64,000 bases of DNA from an uncultured Lachnospiraceae bacterium. GTDB lineage: Bacteria > Bacillota > Clostridia > Lachnospirales > Lachnospiraceae. Every line of letters begins with the position of its first letter. Position 1 is the first letter of the stretch. Below the pieces are notes generated by a model, which worked only from the letters and a program-made list of their open reading frames with translations, ran no database searches and was not told the origin of the DNA. Location: contig CAJUNB010000012.1 in the NCBI GenBank assembly GCA_910587635.1, positions 1 to 64,000 of the forward strand, given 5' to 3'. A program made the translations under genes and the position numbers. Below are positions 31,646-40,468 of this stretch, piece after piece.

Positions 31646-34095
31646 TGCCGCAGTATACGAAGAAGGCGGAAATGGCGCTTTCATTGGCAAAGCAGACATC
31701 AAAAGAGTTGAGACAGAACTATATAGGGACAGAACATATCCTGTTGGGACTTCTCAGAGAAGATACCGGAGTTGCAGCCAGAGTATTGCAGGACAATGGG
31801 GTAGAGGAGAGCAAGCTGATCTCCATGATTTATGATTTGATTTCACCGGGGAACTATCTTCCCATGAGGGAACGGGACAATTATTCCCCCCGGGCGGAAA
31901 AAATATTGCAGGAAGCAGCGAAACAGGCACTGCGGTTCCATACGGAAGAGATTGGAACGGAGCATATCCTGCTGGCTATCCTGAAAGAGGGAGAGAATGT
32001 GGCAGTCAGACTGCTGACAACTCTCGGCATACAGATACAGAAACTATATGTGGATACGCTCCTGGCTATGGGACAGGATGGAAATCTGTACAAAGAAGAC
32101 CTGGGACTGAAAGGGAAAAAGAAAAAAGAAAAGAGTACAACAGATACGCTGGATCAGTACAGCCGTGACATGACGAAACTGGCAAGGGAAGGAAAGCTGG
32201 ATCCGGTGATTGGCAGAGAAGCGGAGATCCAGCGGGTCATACAGATACTCAGCCGCCGAACAAAAAATAATCCCTGTCTGGTGGGAGAGCCTGGAGTAGG
32301 TAAGACGGCCATTGCAGAAGGGTTATCCCTGCACATTGCAGCCGGAGAAGTTCCGGAAACCATCAAGAATAAACGGGTAGTGACGCTGGATTTGTCCGGT
32401 ATGGTGGCCGGCAGTAAGTATCGGGGAGAGTTTGAAGAGAGAATCAAACGTGTCATCCGGGAAGTCACAGAAGACGGCAATATTATTCTCTTTTTGGATG
32501 AGCTCCATACGATTATCGGTGCAGGGGGTGCGGAAGGGGCAATTGATGCGTCCAATATATTGAAACCGTCTCTGGCGAGGGGCGAGATTCAGCTGATCGG
32601 AGCCACGACGATTTCCGAGTATCGTAAATATATTGAAAAAGATGCGGCATTGGAGCGCCGTTTTCAACCGGTGACGGTGGAAGAGCCCACACCGGAAGAG
32701 GCTGTCCGTATACTGAGTGGTATATGCGGAAAATATGAGGAACATCATGGTGTAAAGATTACAAAAGAAGGTATGGAGGCTGCCGTACATTTGTCCAACA
32801 GATATATCAATGACAGAAATCTGCCGGATAAAGCGATCGATCTGATCGATGAAGCTGCCGCTGCCCTTCGATTAAGAGATATGCATATGCCGGAGAATCT
32901 GAAGACAATGCAGGAAGAGATTCTGAAAATGGATAAACAGATTGAGCGTTCTGTACGTATTGAAGCTTATCTCCAGGCAAGTGAGATCAGAAAGAATCAG
33001 GAAAAATTGATCCGAAAGTATGACAGGGCCAAAGTGGCCTATGAGAAAAAGGCAGCTGCCAGAAAGCTGTCAGTGGGAGAAAATGAGATCGCGGATGTGG
33101 TATCCCTCTGGACGAAAATCCCTGTTTCAAAGCTGGCCGAAAAAGAAAGCGAACGCCTTTTAAGACTGGAATCTGTCCTGCATAAACGGGTGATCGGGCA
33201 GGAAGAAGCGGTGAAGGCGGTCTCAAAAGCCATGCGCAGAGGAAGGGTAGGCCTGCAGGATCCGAACCGCCCCATCGGTTCATTCCTGTTTCTCGGTCCC
33301 ACCGGGGTGGGAAAGACAGAGTTGAGCAAGGCGCTGGCGGAAGCCATGTTTGGGTCAGAAGAGTCATTGATCCGGGTAGATATGTCAGAATATATGGAAT
33401 CTCATTCCGTATCTAAAATGATAGGCTCTCCTCCGGGATATGTAGGGTTTGACGAGGGGGGACAGCTCAGTGAAAAAGTGCGGAGAAATCCTTATTCTGT
33501 CGTTCTGTTTGATGAAATAGAAAAGGCACACCCGGATGTATTTAACATTCTGCTTCAAGTGTTGGATGATGGTCATATTACCGATTCCAAAGGACGTAAA
33601 GTAAACTTTAAAAATACGATAGTCATTATGACATCCAATGCAGGAGCACAGAGAATCATAGAACCGAAAAATCTGGGGTTTGCGGTGGAATCTTCTGAGA
33701 AAAAAGATTATGAGAAGATGAAATCAGGCGTCATGGAAGAGGTAAAGAGAATTTTCAGACCGGAATTTATCAATCGAATCGATGAGATTATGGTCTTCCA
33801 TCCGCTGAACAAAGAAAATATGAAAGATGTAGTATCCCTTCTTGCCAGGACACTGGCGAACCGGTGTAAAGAACAAATGGACATTAAACTGTCTGTGACG
33901 CCGGCATTGAAAGAACATATTGCCACAAAATATTCCGATATGAAAATGGGAGCCAGGCCGATGAAACGGGGGATTCAGACTGTCATAGAAGATACTCTCG
34001 CAGAAGAGATTCTTCAGAAAAAGATCGTGCCTGGAGACAATGTAATAGCGGGTCTGAAAAAGGGCCAGGTTGTTTTTACCGTAAAAAATAAGTAA
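31642..34095 (+). CDS. clpC: ATP-dependent Clp protease ATP-binding subunit ClpC
   Basis: 817 residues. Two N-terminal Clp repeats (IGTEHILLGLLRE and IGTEHILLAILKE) are followed by AAA1 with Walker A GEPGVGKT (215-222) and FLDELHTIIGAGGAEGAIDA. The middle coiled domain comes next, then AAA2 with GPTGVGKT (about 550), FDEIEKAHPDVFNILLQVLD and the sensor-2 region KMGARPMKRGIQ. It unfolds substrates for ClpP. The adaptor genes mcsA and mcsB are not adjacent. The upstream GntR gene overlaps its start. Tandem ATGs at 31642 and 31645 are both possible. Confidence 0.94.
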   Translation: MMPQYTKKAEMALSLAKQTSKELRQNYIGTEHILLGLLREDTGVAARVLQDNGVEESKLISMIYDLISPGNYLPMRERDNYSPRAEKILQEAAKQALRFHTEEIGTEHILLAILKEGENVAVRLLTTLGIQIQKLYVDTLLAMGQDGNLYKEDLGLKGKKKKEKSTTDTLDQYSRDMTKLAREGKLDPVIGREAEIQRVIQILSRRTKNNPCLVGEPGVGKTAIAEGLSLHIAAGEVPETIKNKRVVTLDLSGMVAGSKYRGEFEERIKRVIREVTEDGNIILFLDELHTIIGAGGAEGAIDASNILKPSLARGEIQLIGATTISEYRKYIEKDAALERRFQPVTVEEPTPEEAVRILSGICGKYEEHHGVKITKEGMEAAVHLSNRYINDRNLPDKAIDLIDEAAAALRLRDMHMPENLKTMQEEILKMDKQIERSVRIEAYLQASEIRKNQEKLIRKYDRAKVAYEKKAAARKLSVGENEIADVVSLWTKIPVSKLAEKESERLLRLESVLHKRVIGQEEAVKAVSKAMRRGRVGLQDPNRPIGSFLFLGPTGVGKTELSKALAEAMFGSEESLIRVDMSEYMESHSVSKMIGSPPGYVGFDEGGQLSEKVRRNPYSVVLFDEIEKAHPDVFNILLQVLDDGHITDSKGRKVNFKNTIVIMTSNAGAQRIIEPKNLGFAVESSEKKDYEKMKSGVMEEVKRIFRPEFINRIDEIMVFHPLNKENMKDVVSLLARTLANRCKEQMDIKLSVTPALKEHIATKYSDMKMGARPMKRGIQTVIEDTLAEEILQKKIVPGDNVIAGLKKGQVVFTVKNK

Positions 34096-34139
34096 CACAG
34101 ACTAGAAAGAAAGCACAAAAGTAAGAGGAGGAAACAAAG

Positions 34140-34550
34140 ATGGCAGTAGTAGAAGGATTGATTCAAACGGAAGCCGATGGTAGCCTGAGTTTTGGGAATC
34201 ATACGTTGGCGCAGAAGGCAAAAAAAGAGGATTTTGAACATGGTGGGGATCTGTTCAAGGTGAAGACTTATGGGACAATGACAAAGCTTGAGAGAAACGG
34301 TATGTTTGCCTATGAATCAGTTCCCGGCACAAGTGTGACCCATTTTAAAGAGGATGGGGACGGTGTCACCTTTACTGTGGAAGGAAAAGAGGATGCACAG
34401 CTGACGATAGGTCTGGAAGATGAGACGGAATATGAAGTATTTATCGGTGGAGAAAATATAGGGAAGATGCGTACAAGTCTGGGCGGTAAACTGAGTATCA
34501 GTGTGGAGCTGGCAGGCGAAGGAGAAGTGGATGTAAAAATCTGCAAATAA
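34140..34550 (+). CDS. Small beta-rich cytoplasmic protein, function unknown
   Basis: 136 residues, preceded by AAGAGGAGG. It has no signal peptide or membrane segment. The N-terminus reads AVVEGLIQTEADGSLSFGNH; the C-terminal half is alternating hydrophobic/charged strands (VTFTVEGKEDAQLTIGLED, SISVELAGEGEVDVKI). I recall similar Lachnospiraceae proteins labelled endosialidase without support, and I do not adopt that name. It lies between clpC and radA, 44 bases after clpC and 18 before radA, probably on one transcript. Confidence 0.6.
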   Translation: MAVVEGLIQTEADGSLSFGNHTLAQKAKKEDFEHGGDLFKVKTYGTMTKLERNGMFAYESVPGTSVTHFKEDGDGVTFTVEGKEDAQLTIGLEDETEYEVFIGGENIGKMRTSLGGKLSISVELAGEGEVDVKICK

Positions 34551-34568
34551 AAGACAAAGGGAAAGCAA

Positions 34569-35963
34569 ATGGGAAAAGGAAAGACGTCTACAATATTTTT
34601 CTGCCAGAACTGTGGCTATGAATCTTCCAAATGGATGGGACAGTGTCCCGGGTGCAGACAGTGGAACTCACTGGTGGAAGAAACTGTGCAGACGACTTTG
34701 AAAGGTACAGGAAGCAGTGGAAAGAAGAAGGCTTTTGGAGAAAGGCAGGAGCCTTCTTCTCTGTCCTCCATTGCCATGCAGGAAGAGGAGCGAATGAGTA
34801 CCCGGATGAAGGAATTGGACCGGGTGCTGGGAGGCGGTATTGTGCCAGGCTCCCTGGTCCTGGTAGGGGGAGATCCGGGCATTGGTAAGTCTACTCTGCT
34901 TTTACAGGTTTGCAGAAATCTTTCTGATGACGGCAGGAAAGTGCTATATATTTCAGGAGAAGAATCATTAAAGCAGATCAAGCTGCGGGCGCTTCGTATC
35001 GGTGATTTCACCGATCATCTGCTGCTTTTATGCGAAACCAATCTCGTATTGATTGAAGAGACTATCGCCCGTCAGAAGCCTGAAGCGGTGGTGATAGACT
35101 CGATTCAGACAATGTATCACGATGATATATCGGCAGCGCCGGGCAGTGTTTCCCAGGTCAGGGAAGCCACCAGTATTTTGCTGCGGCTGGCAAAAGATAT
35201 GGGGATTCCTATCTTTATTGTAGGTCATGTGACGAAAGAAGGTACTGTGGCGGGACCGAGGGTGCTGGAACATATGGTGGATACGGTGCTGTATTTCGAA
35301 GGGGACAGGCATGCTTCTTATCGGATTTTGCGGGGAGTGAAAAACCGGTTCGGTTCTACAAATGAGATCGGTGTATTTGAAATGCGGCAAAGCGGTCTTA
35401 TGGAAGTGGAAAATGCATCGGAATTTATGTTGAGTGGCAGACCGGAAGGAGCCAGCGGCTCTGTAGTTGTCTGCTCTATGGAAGGCACAAGACCGATTCT
35501 GCTGGAAATACAGGCACTTGTGTGCAAGACGAGTTTTGGTATCCCAAAGCGTCAGGCAACAGGGACGGATTTTAATAGGGTGAGTCTGTTGCTGGCAGTG
35601 CTGGAGAAGAGAGTGGGACTGCCCATGTCAGGATGCGATGCCTATGTGAACATTGCAGGGGGGATCCGTATGATAGAGCCGGCCATCGATCTGGGCATCG
35701 TTATTGCGGTAGTATCCAGCTTTCAGAACAGGCCGGTGGATGAAAAGACGATCGTTTTTGGAGAGATTGGACTGAGTGGTGAAGTGCGTTCGGTGAGCAT
35801 GGCGGAGCAGCGTATTACAGAGGCGGCAAAGCTTGGATTTACTACCTGTATTCTGCCAAAATCTGCAGAAGAGACGGTCAGGATGTCAGGCAGTATTCCG
35901 AAGGGTATTGTATTAAAGGGAGTATCCAGCGTTCAGGAAGCGATCAGGGCTATCGGATCGTAA
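34569..35963 (+). CDS. radA: DNA repair protein RadA
   Basis: 464 residues. The N-terminal C4 zinc finger (FCQNCGYESSKWMGQCPGC) precedes the RecA-like ATPase with Walker A GGDPGIGKST, Walker B AVVIDSIQTM, and the RadA-specific KNRFGSTNE motif. The C-terminal Lon-like domain includes SGCDAYVNIAGGIRM and IGLSGEVRSVSM. RadA promotes branch migration in recombination. It commonly follows clpC in Firmicutes, as here. Confidence 0.95.
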   Translation: MGKGKTSTIFFCQNCGYESSKWMGQCPGCRQWNSLVEETVQTTLKGTGSSGKKKAFGERQEPSSLSSIAMQEEERMSTRMKELDRVLGGGIVPGSLVLVGGDPGIGKSTLLLQVCRNLSDDGRKVLYISGEESLKQIKLRALRIGDFTDHLLLLCETNLVLIEETIARQKPEAVVIDSIQTMYHDDISAAPGSVSQVREATSILLRLAKDMGIPIFIVGHVTKEGTVAGPRVLEHMVDTVLYFEGDRHASYRILRGVKNRFGSTNEIGVFEMRQSGLMEVENASEFMLSGRPEGASGSVVVCSMEGTRPILLEIQALVCKTSFGIPKRQATGTDFNRVSLLLAVLEKRVGLPMSGCDAYVNIAGGIRMIEPAIDLGIVIAVVSSFQNRPVDEKTIVFGEIGLSGEVRSVSMAEQRITEAAKLGFTTCILPKSAEETVRMSGSIPKGIVLKGVSSVQEAIRAIGS

Positions 35964-36032
35964 AAAGAAAGGTGCTTCTGTTTATTAAGGATATAGCTCT
36001 TTTGAAAAAGGTCAAACTTGGTCAAAATTTGC

Positions 36033-36061
36033 TTGCGCATTATTTTTATGTATGATATAAT
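36033..36061 (+). promoter_or_regulatory. Promoter of tRNA-Trp
   Basis: TTGCGC (36033-36038) and TATAAT (36056-36061) with a 17-base spacer, about 75 bases before the tRNA. Confidence 0.65.
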
Positions 36062-36139
36062 GAGCATCGGCGAGCGGGAATGGCGATCATGAACCGCAGA
36101 TTCATAATCTGATCATTTTCAGCGGGAAAAGCCAAATAT

Positions 36140-36210
36140 AGGGGAATAGTACAGCGGTAGTGCGGCGGTCTCCAAAACCGTTAACGGGGGTTCGATTCCC
36201 TCTTCCCCTG
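36140..36210 (+). tRNA. tRNA-Trp (CCA anticodon)
   Basis: Cloverleaf read by hand: acceptor AGGGGAA/TTCCCCT, D stem GTAC/GTGC, anticodon stem GCGGT/ACCGT with loop CTCCAAA (anticodon CCA at 36172-36174), T arm GGGGG/CCCTC with loop TTCGATT, discriminator G at 36210. The 3' CCA is not encoded. A terminator follows at 36219. Confidence 0.95.
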
Positions 36211-36218
36211 CTTTTATA

Positions 36219-36260
36219 AATCCTAAAGATTCCGATTTTATCGGGTTTTGGGATTTTTTT
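36219..36260 (+). terminator. Terminator after tRNA-Trp
   Basis: Imperfect stem with pairing blocks AATCC/GGATT, AAA/TTT and CCGAT/ATCGG, followed by a seven-T run. Confidence 0.65.
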
Positions 36261-36337
36261 GTTACATATCTGAGGATACAGGGCCAGAAATTTCTAATTT
36301 TTTTAAAAATATACAAACAAACGACAGGGAGAACAGA

Positions 36338-37138
36338 ATGCGGATACATGGTAAAGAAATAACGACGATTGTCAGTGACTTGGATGGAACACTGCTGGGA
36401 AAGAAGAAAGAACCGGATCCAGCACTGTTTCCGGTGATCAAAGAGCTGAAAAAAAGGGGAGTTTCTTTTGTGGCAGCCAGTGGGCGGCAGTATAATAATA
36501 TGCGTCTCATATTGGAGCCCATTCTGGATGAGACTCCTTTTATTTGTGAAAATGGCAGTCTGATTGTAAAAAATGAGGAGACAGTATATATCAAGTATAT
36601 TCCGAAGGAGCTTTCTTTTGAATTGCTGGACGACATGCTGGCTGTTCCCGGTACGGAGACGATCGTATCCTGTGAAAGGAGTCTGTATACATTGGAAAAC
36701 CGGACGGATTTCATTCGTTATATGAATGAATTTCTGAAGCCGGATGTGAATACGGTGAAAGACTATCGTCAGATTGCGGGCGGATTTAATAAAATTTCGA
36801 TCTGGTGGAAAGACGGTATTCCCGAAAAAGAAGAAAAGTGGTTTCATGAAAAATACGATACCAGACTTCAGGTGGCAGATGCGGGAAATGGCTGGCTGGA
36901 TTTTACGATGGATGGCGCCAATAAAGGGACTGCGTTGCGGGAACTTGCAAAGCGGGACGGCCTTTGTCTGGACAAAGCGCTATGTTTTGGCGATAGCGAC
37001 AATGATGTAGCCATGTTTCGGGAATGTGCGATCTCTTATGCCATGGCTTCCGGTAAAGAAAATGTCAGGGCAGAGGCGGACTACATCTGCGCGGATGTTG
37101 GAGAGGCACTGCGGGAATTTTTAATAGCAGACTTTTAA
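36338..37138 (+). CDS. HAD-superfamily phosphatase, Cof/YidA type
   Basis: 266 residues with the four HAD motifs: VSDLDGTLL (nucleophile Asp and acid/base Asp), FVAASGRQYNN (Ser), KISIWW...with the Lys later in GANKGTALREL, and CFGDSDNDVAMF (metal Asp residues). The C2-type cap lies between. Cof-type HADs dephosphorylate sugar phosphates, nucleotides or cofactor precursors; substrate is not inferable. The ATG at 36338 has GGGAG 9 bases upstream; an upstream in-frame start would overlap the tRNA terminator. Confidence 0.88.
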   Translation: MRIHGKEITTIVSDLDGTLLGKKKEPDPALFPVIKELKKRGVSFVAASGRQYNNMRLILEPILDETPFICENGSLIVKNEETVYIKYIPKELSFELLDDMLAVPGTETIVSCERSLYTLENRTDFIRYMNEFLKPDVNTVKDYRQIAGGFNKISIWWKDGIPEKEEKWFHEKYDTRLQVADAGNGWLDFTMDGANKGTALRELAKRDGLCLDKALCFGDSDNDVAMFRECAISYAMASGKENVRAEADYICADVGEALREFLIADF

Positions 37139-37184
37139 CAGAGTGCTGAGAAAATCAACGGGCAACTGCTTAAGATAATATTTG

Positions 37185-37242
37185 AAAACAGCGTCGAGCA
37201 GACTGATTTTATGATAACCAGAGCTGCCCGGCGCTGTTTTTT
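37185..37242. terminator. Terminator between convergent genes
   Basis: Stem blocks AAAACAGCG/CGCTGTTTT and AGCAG/CTGC enclose an AT-rich loop, with T's on the + strand and A's at the opposite end. It can serve both the HAD gene (+) and the LUD gene (-). Confidence 0.65.
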
Positions 37243-37301
37243 GACCATAATAGGAAAGAAAGTTCTTTCAAATTGCTGTCAAGAACCGTTGTCAGAGAAA
37301 T

Positions 37302-37937
37302 TTAATATCCAAGATCCTCATTTACAAGGAATACATGAATCCTTCCCTTTTCCCCACAGTGTCTAGTAACGATCAGATGACTGCAGATGCAGTCAGGAGA
37401 GAAACAGTTGCCACAGCGTCCCTGTACCTGGCAGGGTGTCTGCTTATGCAGACGTTTTACATTGGCTGGAGCAGCGATATTGCGGGCACGTTGGATGGCA
37501 TCTTGCAGATCTACAGATACTTTATTCCTGCCTACGATGATATATACATGGGATGGCCCCTGCGCCAGACAGGCAATACGGTTTCCGTTTCCGTCGATGT
37601 TGACAAGTTCACCGTCCATGGTGATGGCGTTTGTACTCATAAAATAATAGTCGGCCAGAACGGTGCGGCTGAAAATTTCCCGGGATTCTTCCGGTGTTTT
37701 GGCGGCTTTTCTGTCTATGAAGGTATAGTCGCCGGATGTGATGAGGTTCATGATACCGCTTTCTTTGACAGATTCACTACCTCCTGCAGCAATGACAGCA
37801 TCTTCCGGGAGAGTCTCTTTCAGATAGGAGCAAAGAGCCTCCCTGTTTTCGAAATAGTGTCCCTCCATACCGCGCATTTCCAGCTTCTTTATCATTCCTT
37901 CTGCCAGGGAAGCAAAAGCTTCTTCTTTTGGGGTCAT
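37302..37937 (-). CDS. LUD-domain protein (LutC/YkgG-like)
   Basis: 211 residues with a strong AAGGAGG before the ATG. Motifs of the LUD (DUF162) family: AVIAAGGSESVKESGI, ADYYFMSTNAITMDGELVNI, DGNGNRIACLAQGPSHVYII and GRNKVSVDLQDAIQRARNIA. The C-terminus has a Cys-rich segment (CGNCFSPDCICSHLIVTR). In lutABC operons such proteins help oxidise lactate; here it stands alone and its substrate is unknown. The region 37938-38199 upstream contains no other gene. Confidence 0.85.
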   Translation of the reverse strand: MTPKEEAFASLAEGMIKKLEMRGMEGHYFENREALCSYLKETLPEDAVIAAGGSESVKESGIMNLITSGDYTFIDRKAAKTPEESREIFSRTVLADYYFMSTNAITMDGELVNIDGNGNRIACLAQGPSHVYIIVGRNKVSVDLQDAIQRARNIAAPANVKRLHKQTPCQVQGRCGNCFSPDCICSHLIVTRHCGEKGRIHVFLVNEDLGY

Positions 37938-38199
37938 ATAAATCCTCCTTACCTTGTCGATAACTGATTTTCGTTTCCTCTATTATTCTAATACTTTTTG
38001 CCGAGAAACAAAAGAGGGAAGTTCTTTTAGTTTTTCTATGAACTTTTCGGAAGTTTTGAGAGAAGATATTGAGTGATCGAAAGAAAAAAGAATTGGATTT
38101 CCAGTGTTGGCAGTGGTGCCATGCCGCAGGCAGATCAAAAACCGAATTATGGACAGTCAATGATTGACCAGGGCATGGCGTTACCAGTTTTGACAAAAG

Positions 38200-39474
38200 C
38201 TAGTTTGGTTCGGAAATCTGGCTGACCCCCACATATATTTCCGAGATTTCGTACCATGTGGCATAGTCTACCACACCTGTCTGAGGCAAATCGAAAATAC
38301 TCTGAAAGATACGTACTGCATTGGCTGTCTGCTGACCATAGATACCGTCTGCAGACAGTGTGGGAAGGGCCGGATAGTTTCTGGCGATACGATTCAGTTG
38401 TTCCTGCATCTGCTGTACTTTTTGACCGGAAGAGCCGATCGTCAGATTGTAGCCGGGCCATGAGGATGGCACACCGGAGATGGCGGATGCGGTATTGATG
38501 TACATGTCATTGCCGTAATAGTAGCGGATGATTTCGATTGGCGTGTAACCTTCGTCAGCCAGATATTTGGAACCCCATTGGCTCAGACCGGTACAGGTGA
38601 CCCGTTTTCCATCACAGTAGGAAGTAAAGATAGGCTGACGTACTCCAGGTCTGGACAGATAATTGGCGAAAATATTGTCTACCAGCACATCAATATTCTG
38701 GAAAATATTTCGTCCATGAATCCATTTCTGGTCATAGGCGGTGGAAGAGGTGATGGTGAAATCATATCCCTGGTTTCGGTACCACTCCGTATAGACCCGA
38801 TTCAACGTAAAGGACATGATAACGAGAATATTGGCGTATATAGCGGATTCCGGCCATGTGGCGTAGATCTCACAGGAGGCTACGTTTTTGATATAGTCTC
38901 GATAGCGTACGTAATAGTCCTGGGCTGTAGGATCGGACGGGACCCCGTCATGGACGATGACATATTCCGGGATGACTACCCGACTGAGTACGATTTCACC
39001 GCTTTCGTCCATCGGCTTGATTTCTTCTTCCGGGATTTTGGGTGGATATTCACCGAAGAGTGTGTGCACGGGAATAAAGATGTCTTCTTCCGCAGCGTTT
39101 TCCTCGAGAGGAGTCATACGGATGGGCTGAATTGCCGTGACATCTGGCAGAACTTCTGTGCCGGAAACGAGAACCGATTCATAGCCCGGGGCAGTTACTT
39201 CGATGTTGTATTCGGAATAGGGCTGTACCAGCTGTTCCGGTTCCAGACTATACTCCAGATCGGGAGCAGGAAGTTTGACAGGGGGTGTCTGTCCATTTTC
39301 GTTGGTGGTAAGAGTCATAAGAGGCTGTTGCGGATCACCGGTATAGGAAATGGTAACCGTCGCATTTTCAATGGGAATCATACCTACATCGGAAATAACA
39401 GAAATCCGAAGTTCACCTTCGGACGGTGTAGTATCAGACTCCTGTTGGGCTTTCAGAATAAATCTGTCGGGCAT
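38200..39474 (-). CDS. SpoIID-like protein with C-terminal peptidoglycan-binding domain
   Basis: 424 residues without a signal peptide. The N-terminal part has carboxypeptidase-regulatory-like beta repeats (IPIENATVTISYTGDPQQPL and a second VTAPGYESVLVSG unit). The middle (about 205-330) matches the SpoIID/amidase-enhancer type: ANILVIMSFTLNRVYTEWYR, TITSSTAYDQKWIHG, FTSYCDGKRVTCTGLSQWGS. The end is a PG_binding_1 domain (IGSSGQKVQQMQEQLNRIA, ADGIYGQQTANAVRIFQ). It probably acts on the spore or cell wall; the lack of a signal suggests release by lysis of the mother cell or another route. The ribosome binding site GAGG lies in a palindrome. Confidence 0.75.
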   Translation of the reverse strand: MPDRFILKAQQESDTTPSEGELRISVISDVGMIPIENATVTISYTGDPQQPLMTLTTNENGQTPPVKLPAPDLEYSLEPEQLVQPYSEYNIEVTAPGYESVLVSGTEVLPDVTAIQPIRMTPLEENAAEEDIFIPVHTLFGEYPPKIPEEEIKPMDESGEIVLSRVVIPEYVIVHDGVPSDPTAQDYYVRYRDYIKNVASCEIYATWPESAIYANILVIMSFTLNRVYTEWYRNQGYDFTITSSTAYDQKWIHGRNIFQNIDVLVDNIFANYLSRPGVRQPIFTSYCDGKRVTCTGLSQWGSKYLADEGYTPIEIIRYYYGNDMYINTASAISGVPSSWPGYNLTIGSSGQKVQQMQEQLNRIARNYPALPTLSADGIYGQQTANAVRIFQSIFDLPQTGVVDYATWYEISEIYVGVSQISEPN

Positions 39475-39475
39475 A

Positions 39476-39518
39476 AAAAGACCTCGGCATTTTTTGTTAT
39501 TATATGCAGAGGTCTTTT
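39476..39518. promoter_or_regulatory. Palindrome overlapping promoter -10 and ribosome binding site
   Basis: Perfect 10-bp arms AAAAGACCTC / GAGGTCTTTT lie directly upstream of the minus-strand start at 39474. On the coding strand one arm contains the GAGG ribosome binding site, and the loop contains TATAAT. It could be an operator, a ribosome-binding-site-sequestering hairpin or, read from outside, a terminator. Confidence 0.55.
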
Positions 39519-39573
39519 ATATGTTACAATTAATATTCGCAGTCCGCACTGTCGTGCTGCCTGATGATACGGG

Positions 39574-39612
39574 CTAAGGCATCTTTGCACGCAAGCGTGC
39601 AATATGCCTTAG
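39574..39612. repeat. Intergenic long hairpin
   Basis: Nested perfect arms CTAAGGCAT/ATGCCTTAG and TTGCACGC/GCGTGCAA. It is 16 bases beyond the stop of the ABC permease gene and could act as that transcript's 3' structure, though it has no T run in that direction. Confidence 0.6.
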
Positions 39613-39628
39613 TACCGAGACGGAACTT

Positions 39629-40468
39629 TCATTGTAAGTTTAATTTTTTGTTCATCAGATGCAGTGTCAGAATATAACATGCGATGCCGATAAACAGGCT
39701 TTCCACAGATATGGAGAGAAGCATGCTGTACAGGTAAGCGGATGCATGGGTATTGATAACAGAGAGGCTTTCCATTTGGGACGTATGGGCATACATCTGA
39801 GGCATGGTCAGTATGGTAGTCGCTGTCTGAATCAGACAGTAGATGCCAATATAGCAGAGGATAGAGCCCATGACTTTATGCCTGTGAAAGGTCTGTCCCA
39901 GGGAGATGGCACAGTAGATCGATAAGATACCGCTGGTCTGACCGATAACAGCGGCGATCATACTGCAGAGGAAAAAAGCGGGCAGGGAGATGCCCATAGC
40001 GCCGGTTGCTTCCTGAATGGATTTCGCCAGCATCGTCATAGGAACGGAAAGCGCCGGTTCGTCCAGCAGAAGGGCCAGCAGCGGAAACATCATTACACAG
40101 ATGCTGAGGACAAGAAGAACCTGTGTGATCATCGTGCAGACGGTATGAATCAGCAGCTTGGAAAGGACGAGCTGGCGTTTTGTTACCGGCAGGGTATGCA
40201 TGAGATAACCCTCGTCTGTGTAGAGATTGCAGTAAAACCGGACCCCTATATAGATGGACATACTGAAAGATACCCCGATAATCGACAGATAATAAAATAC
40301 AAAAAGGATAACGGCGATATAGGTAAACTGGTCTTTGTGCAGGATGCCGTTTTGCAGTGATTTCATGGCAAATACACCCAGTATTGTAGCAAATACGGTG
40401 AAAAAATTGATAATGGCACAAGCTTTCCATGTGGCTTTCCATTCGTATTTCATTAATTTGATCAGCAT
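39629..40468 (-). CDS. ABC-2 type transporter permease
   Basis: 279 residues with six predicted membrane helices (for example AIINFFTVFATILGVFAM, TYIAVILFVFYYLSIIGV, VLLVLSICVMMFPLLALLL). It contains FYCNLYTDEGYLMHTLPVTKRQLVLSK, typical of ABC-2 permeases of GntR-regulated exporters. It pairs with the ATPase gene whose end overlaps its start by 7 bases. Substrate unknown; YtrBC-like systems respond to cell-wall antibiotics. Confidence 0.82.
   Translation of the reverse strand: MLIKLMKYEWKATWKACAIINFFTVFATILGVFAMKSLQNGILHKDQFTYIAVILFVFYYLSIIGVSFSMSIYIGVRFYCNLYTDEGYLMHTLPVTKRQLVLSKLLIHTVCTMITQVLLVLSICVMMFPLLALLLDEPALSVPMTMLAKSIQEATGAMGISLPAFFLCSMIAAVIGQTSGILSIYCAISLGQTFHRHKVMGSILCYIGIYCLIQTATTILTMPQMYAHTSQMESLSVINTHASAYLYSMLLSISVESLFIGIACYILTLHLMNKKLNLQ

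Noticed and set aside
34140..34550. Endosialidase
   Set aside because: The name is attached to similar proteins in annotations I recall, but no catalytic motif of a sialidase is visible in 136 residues.
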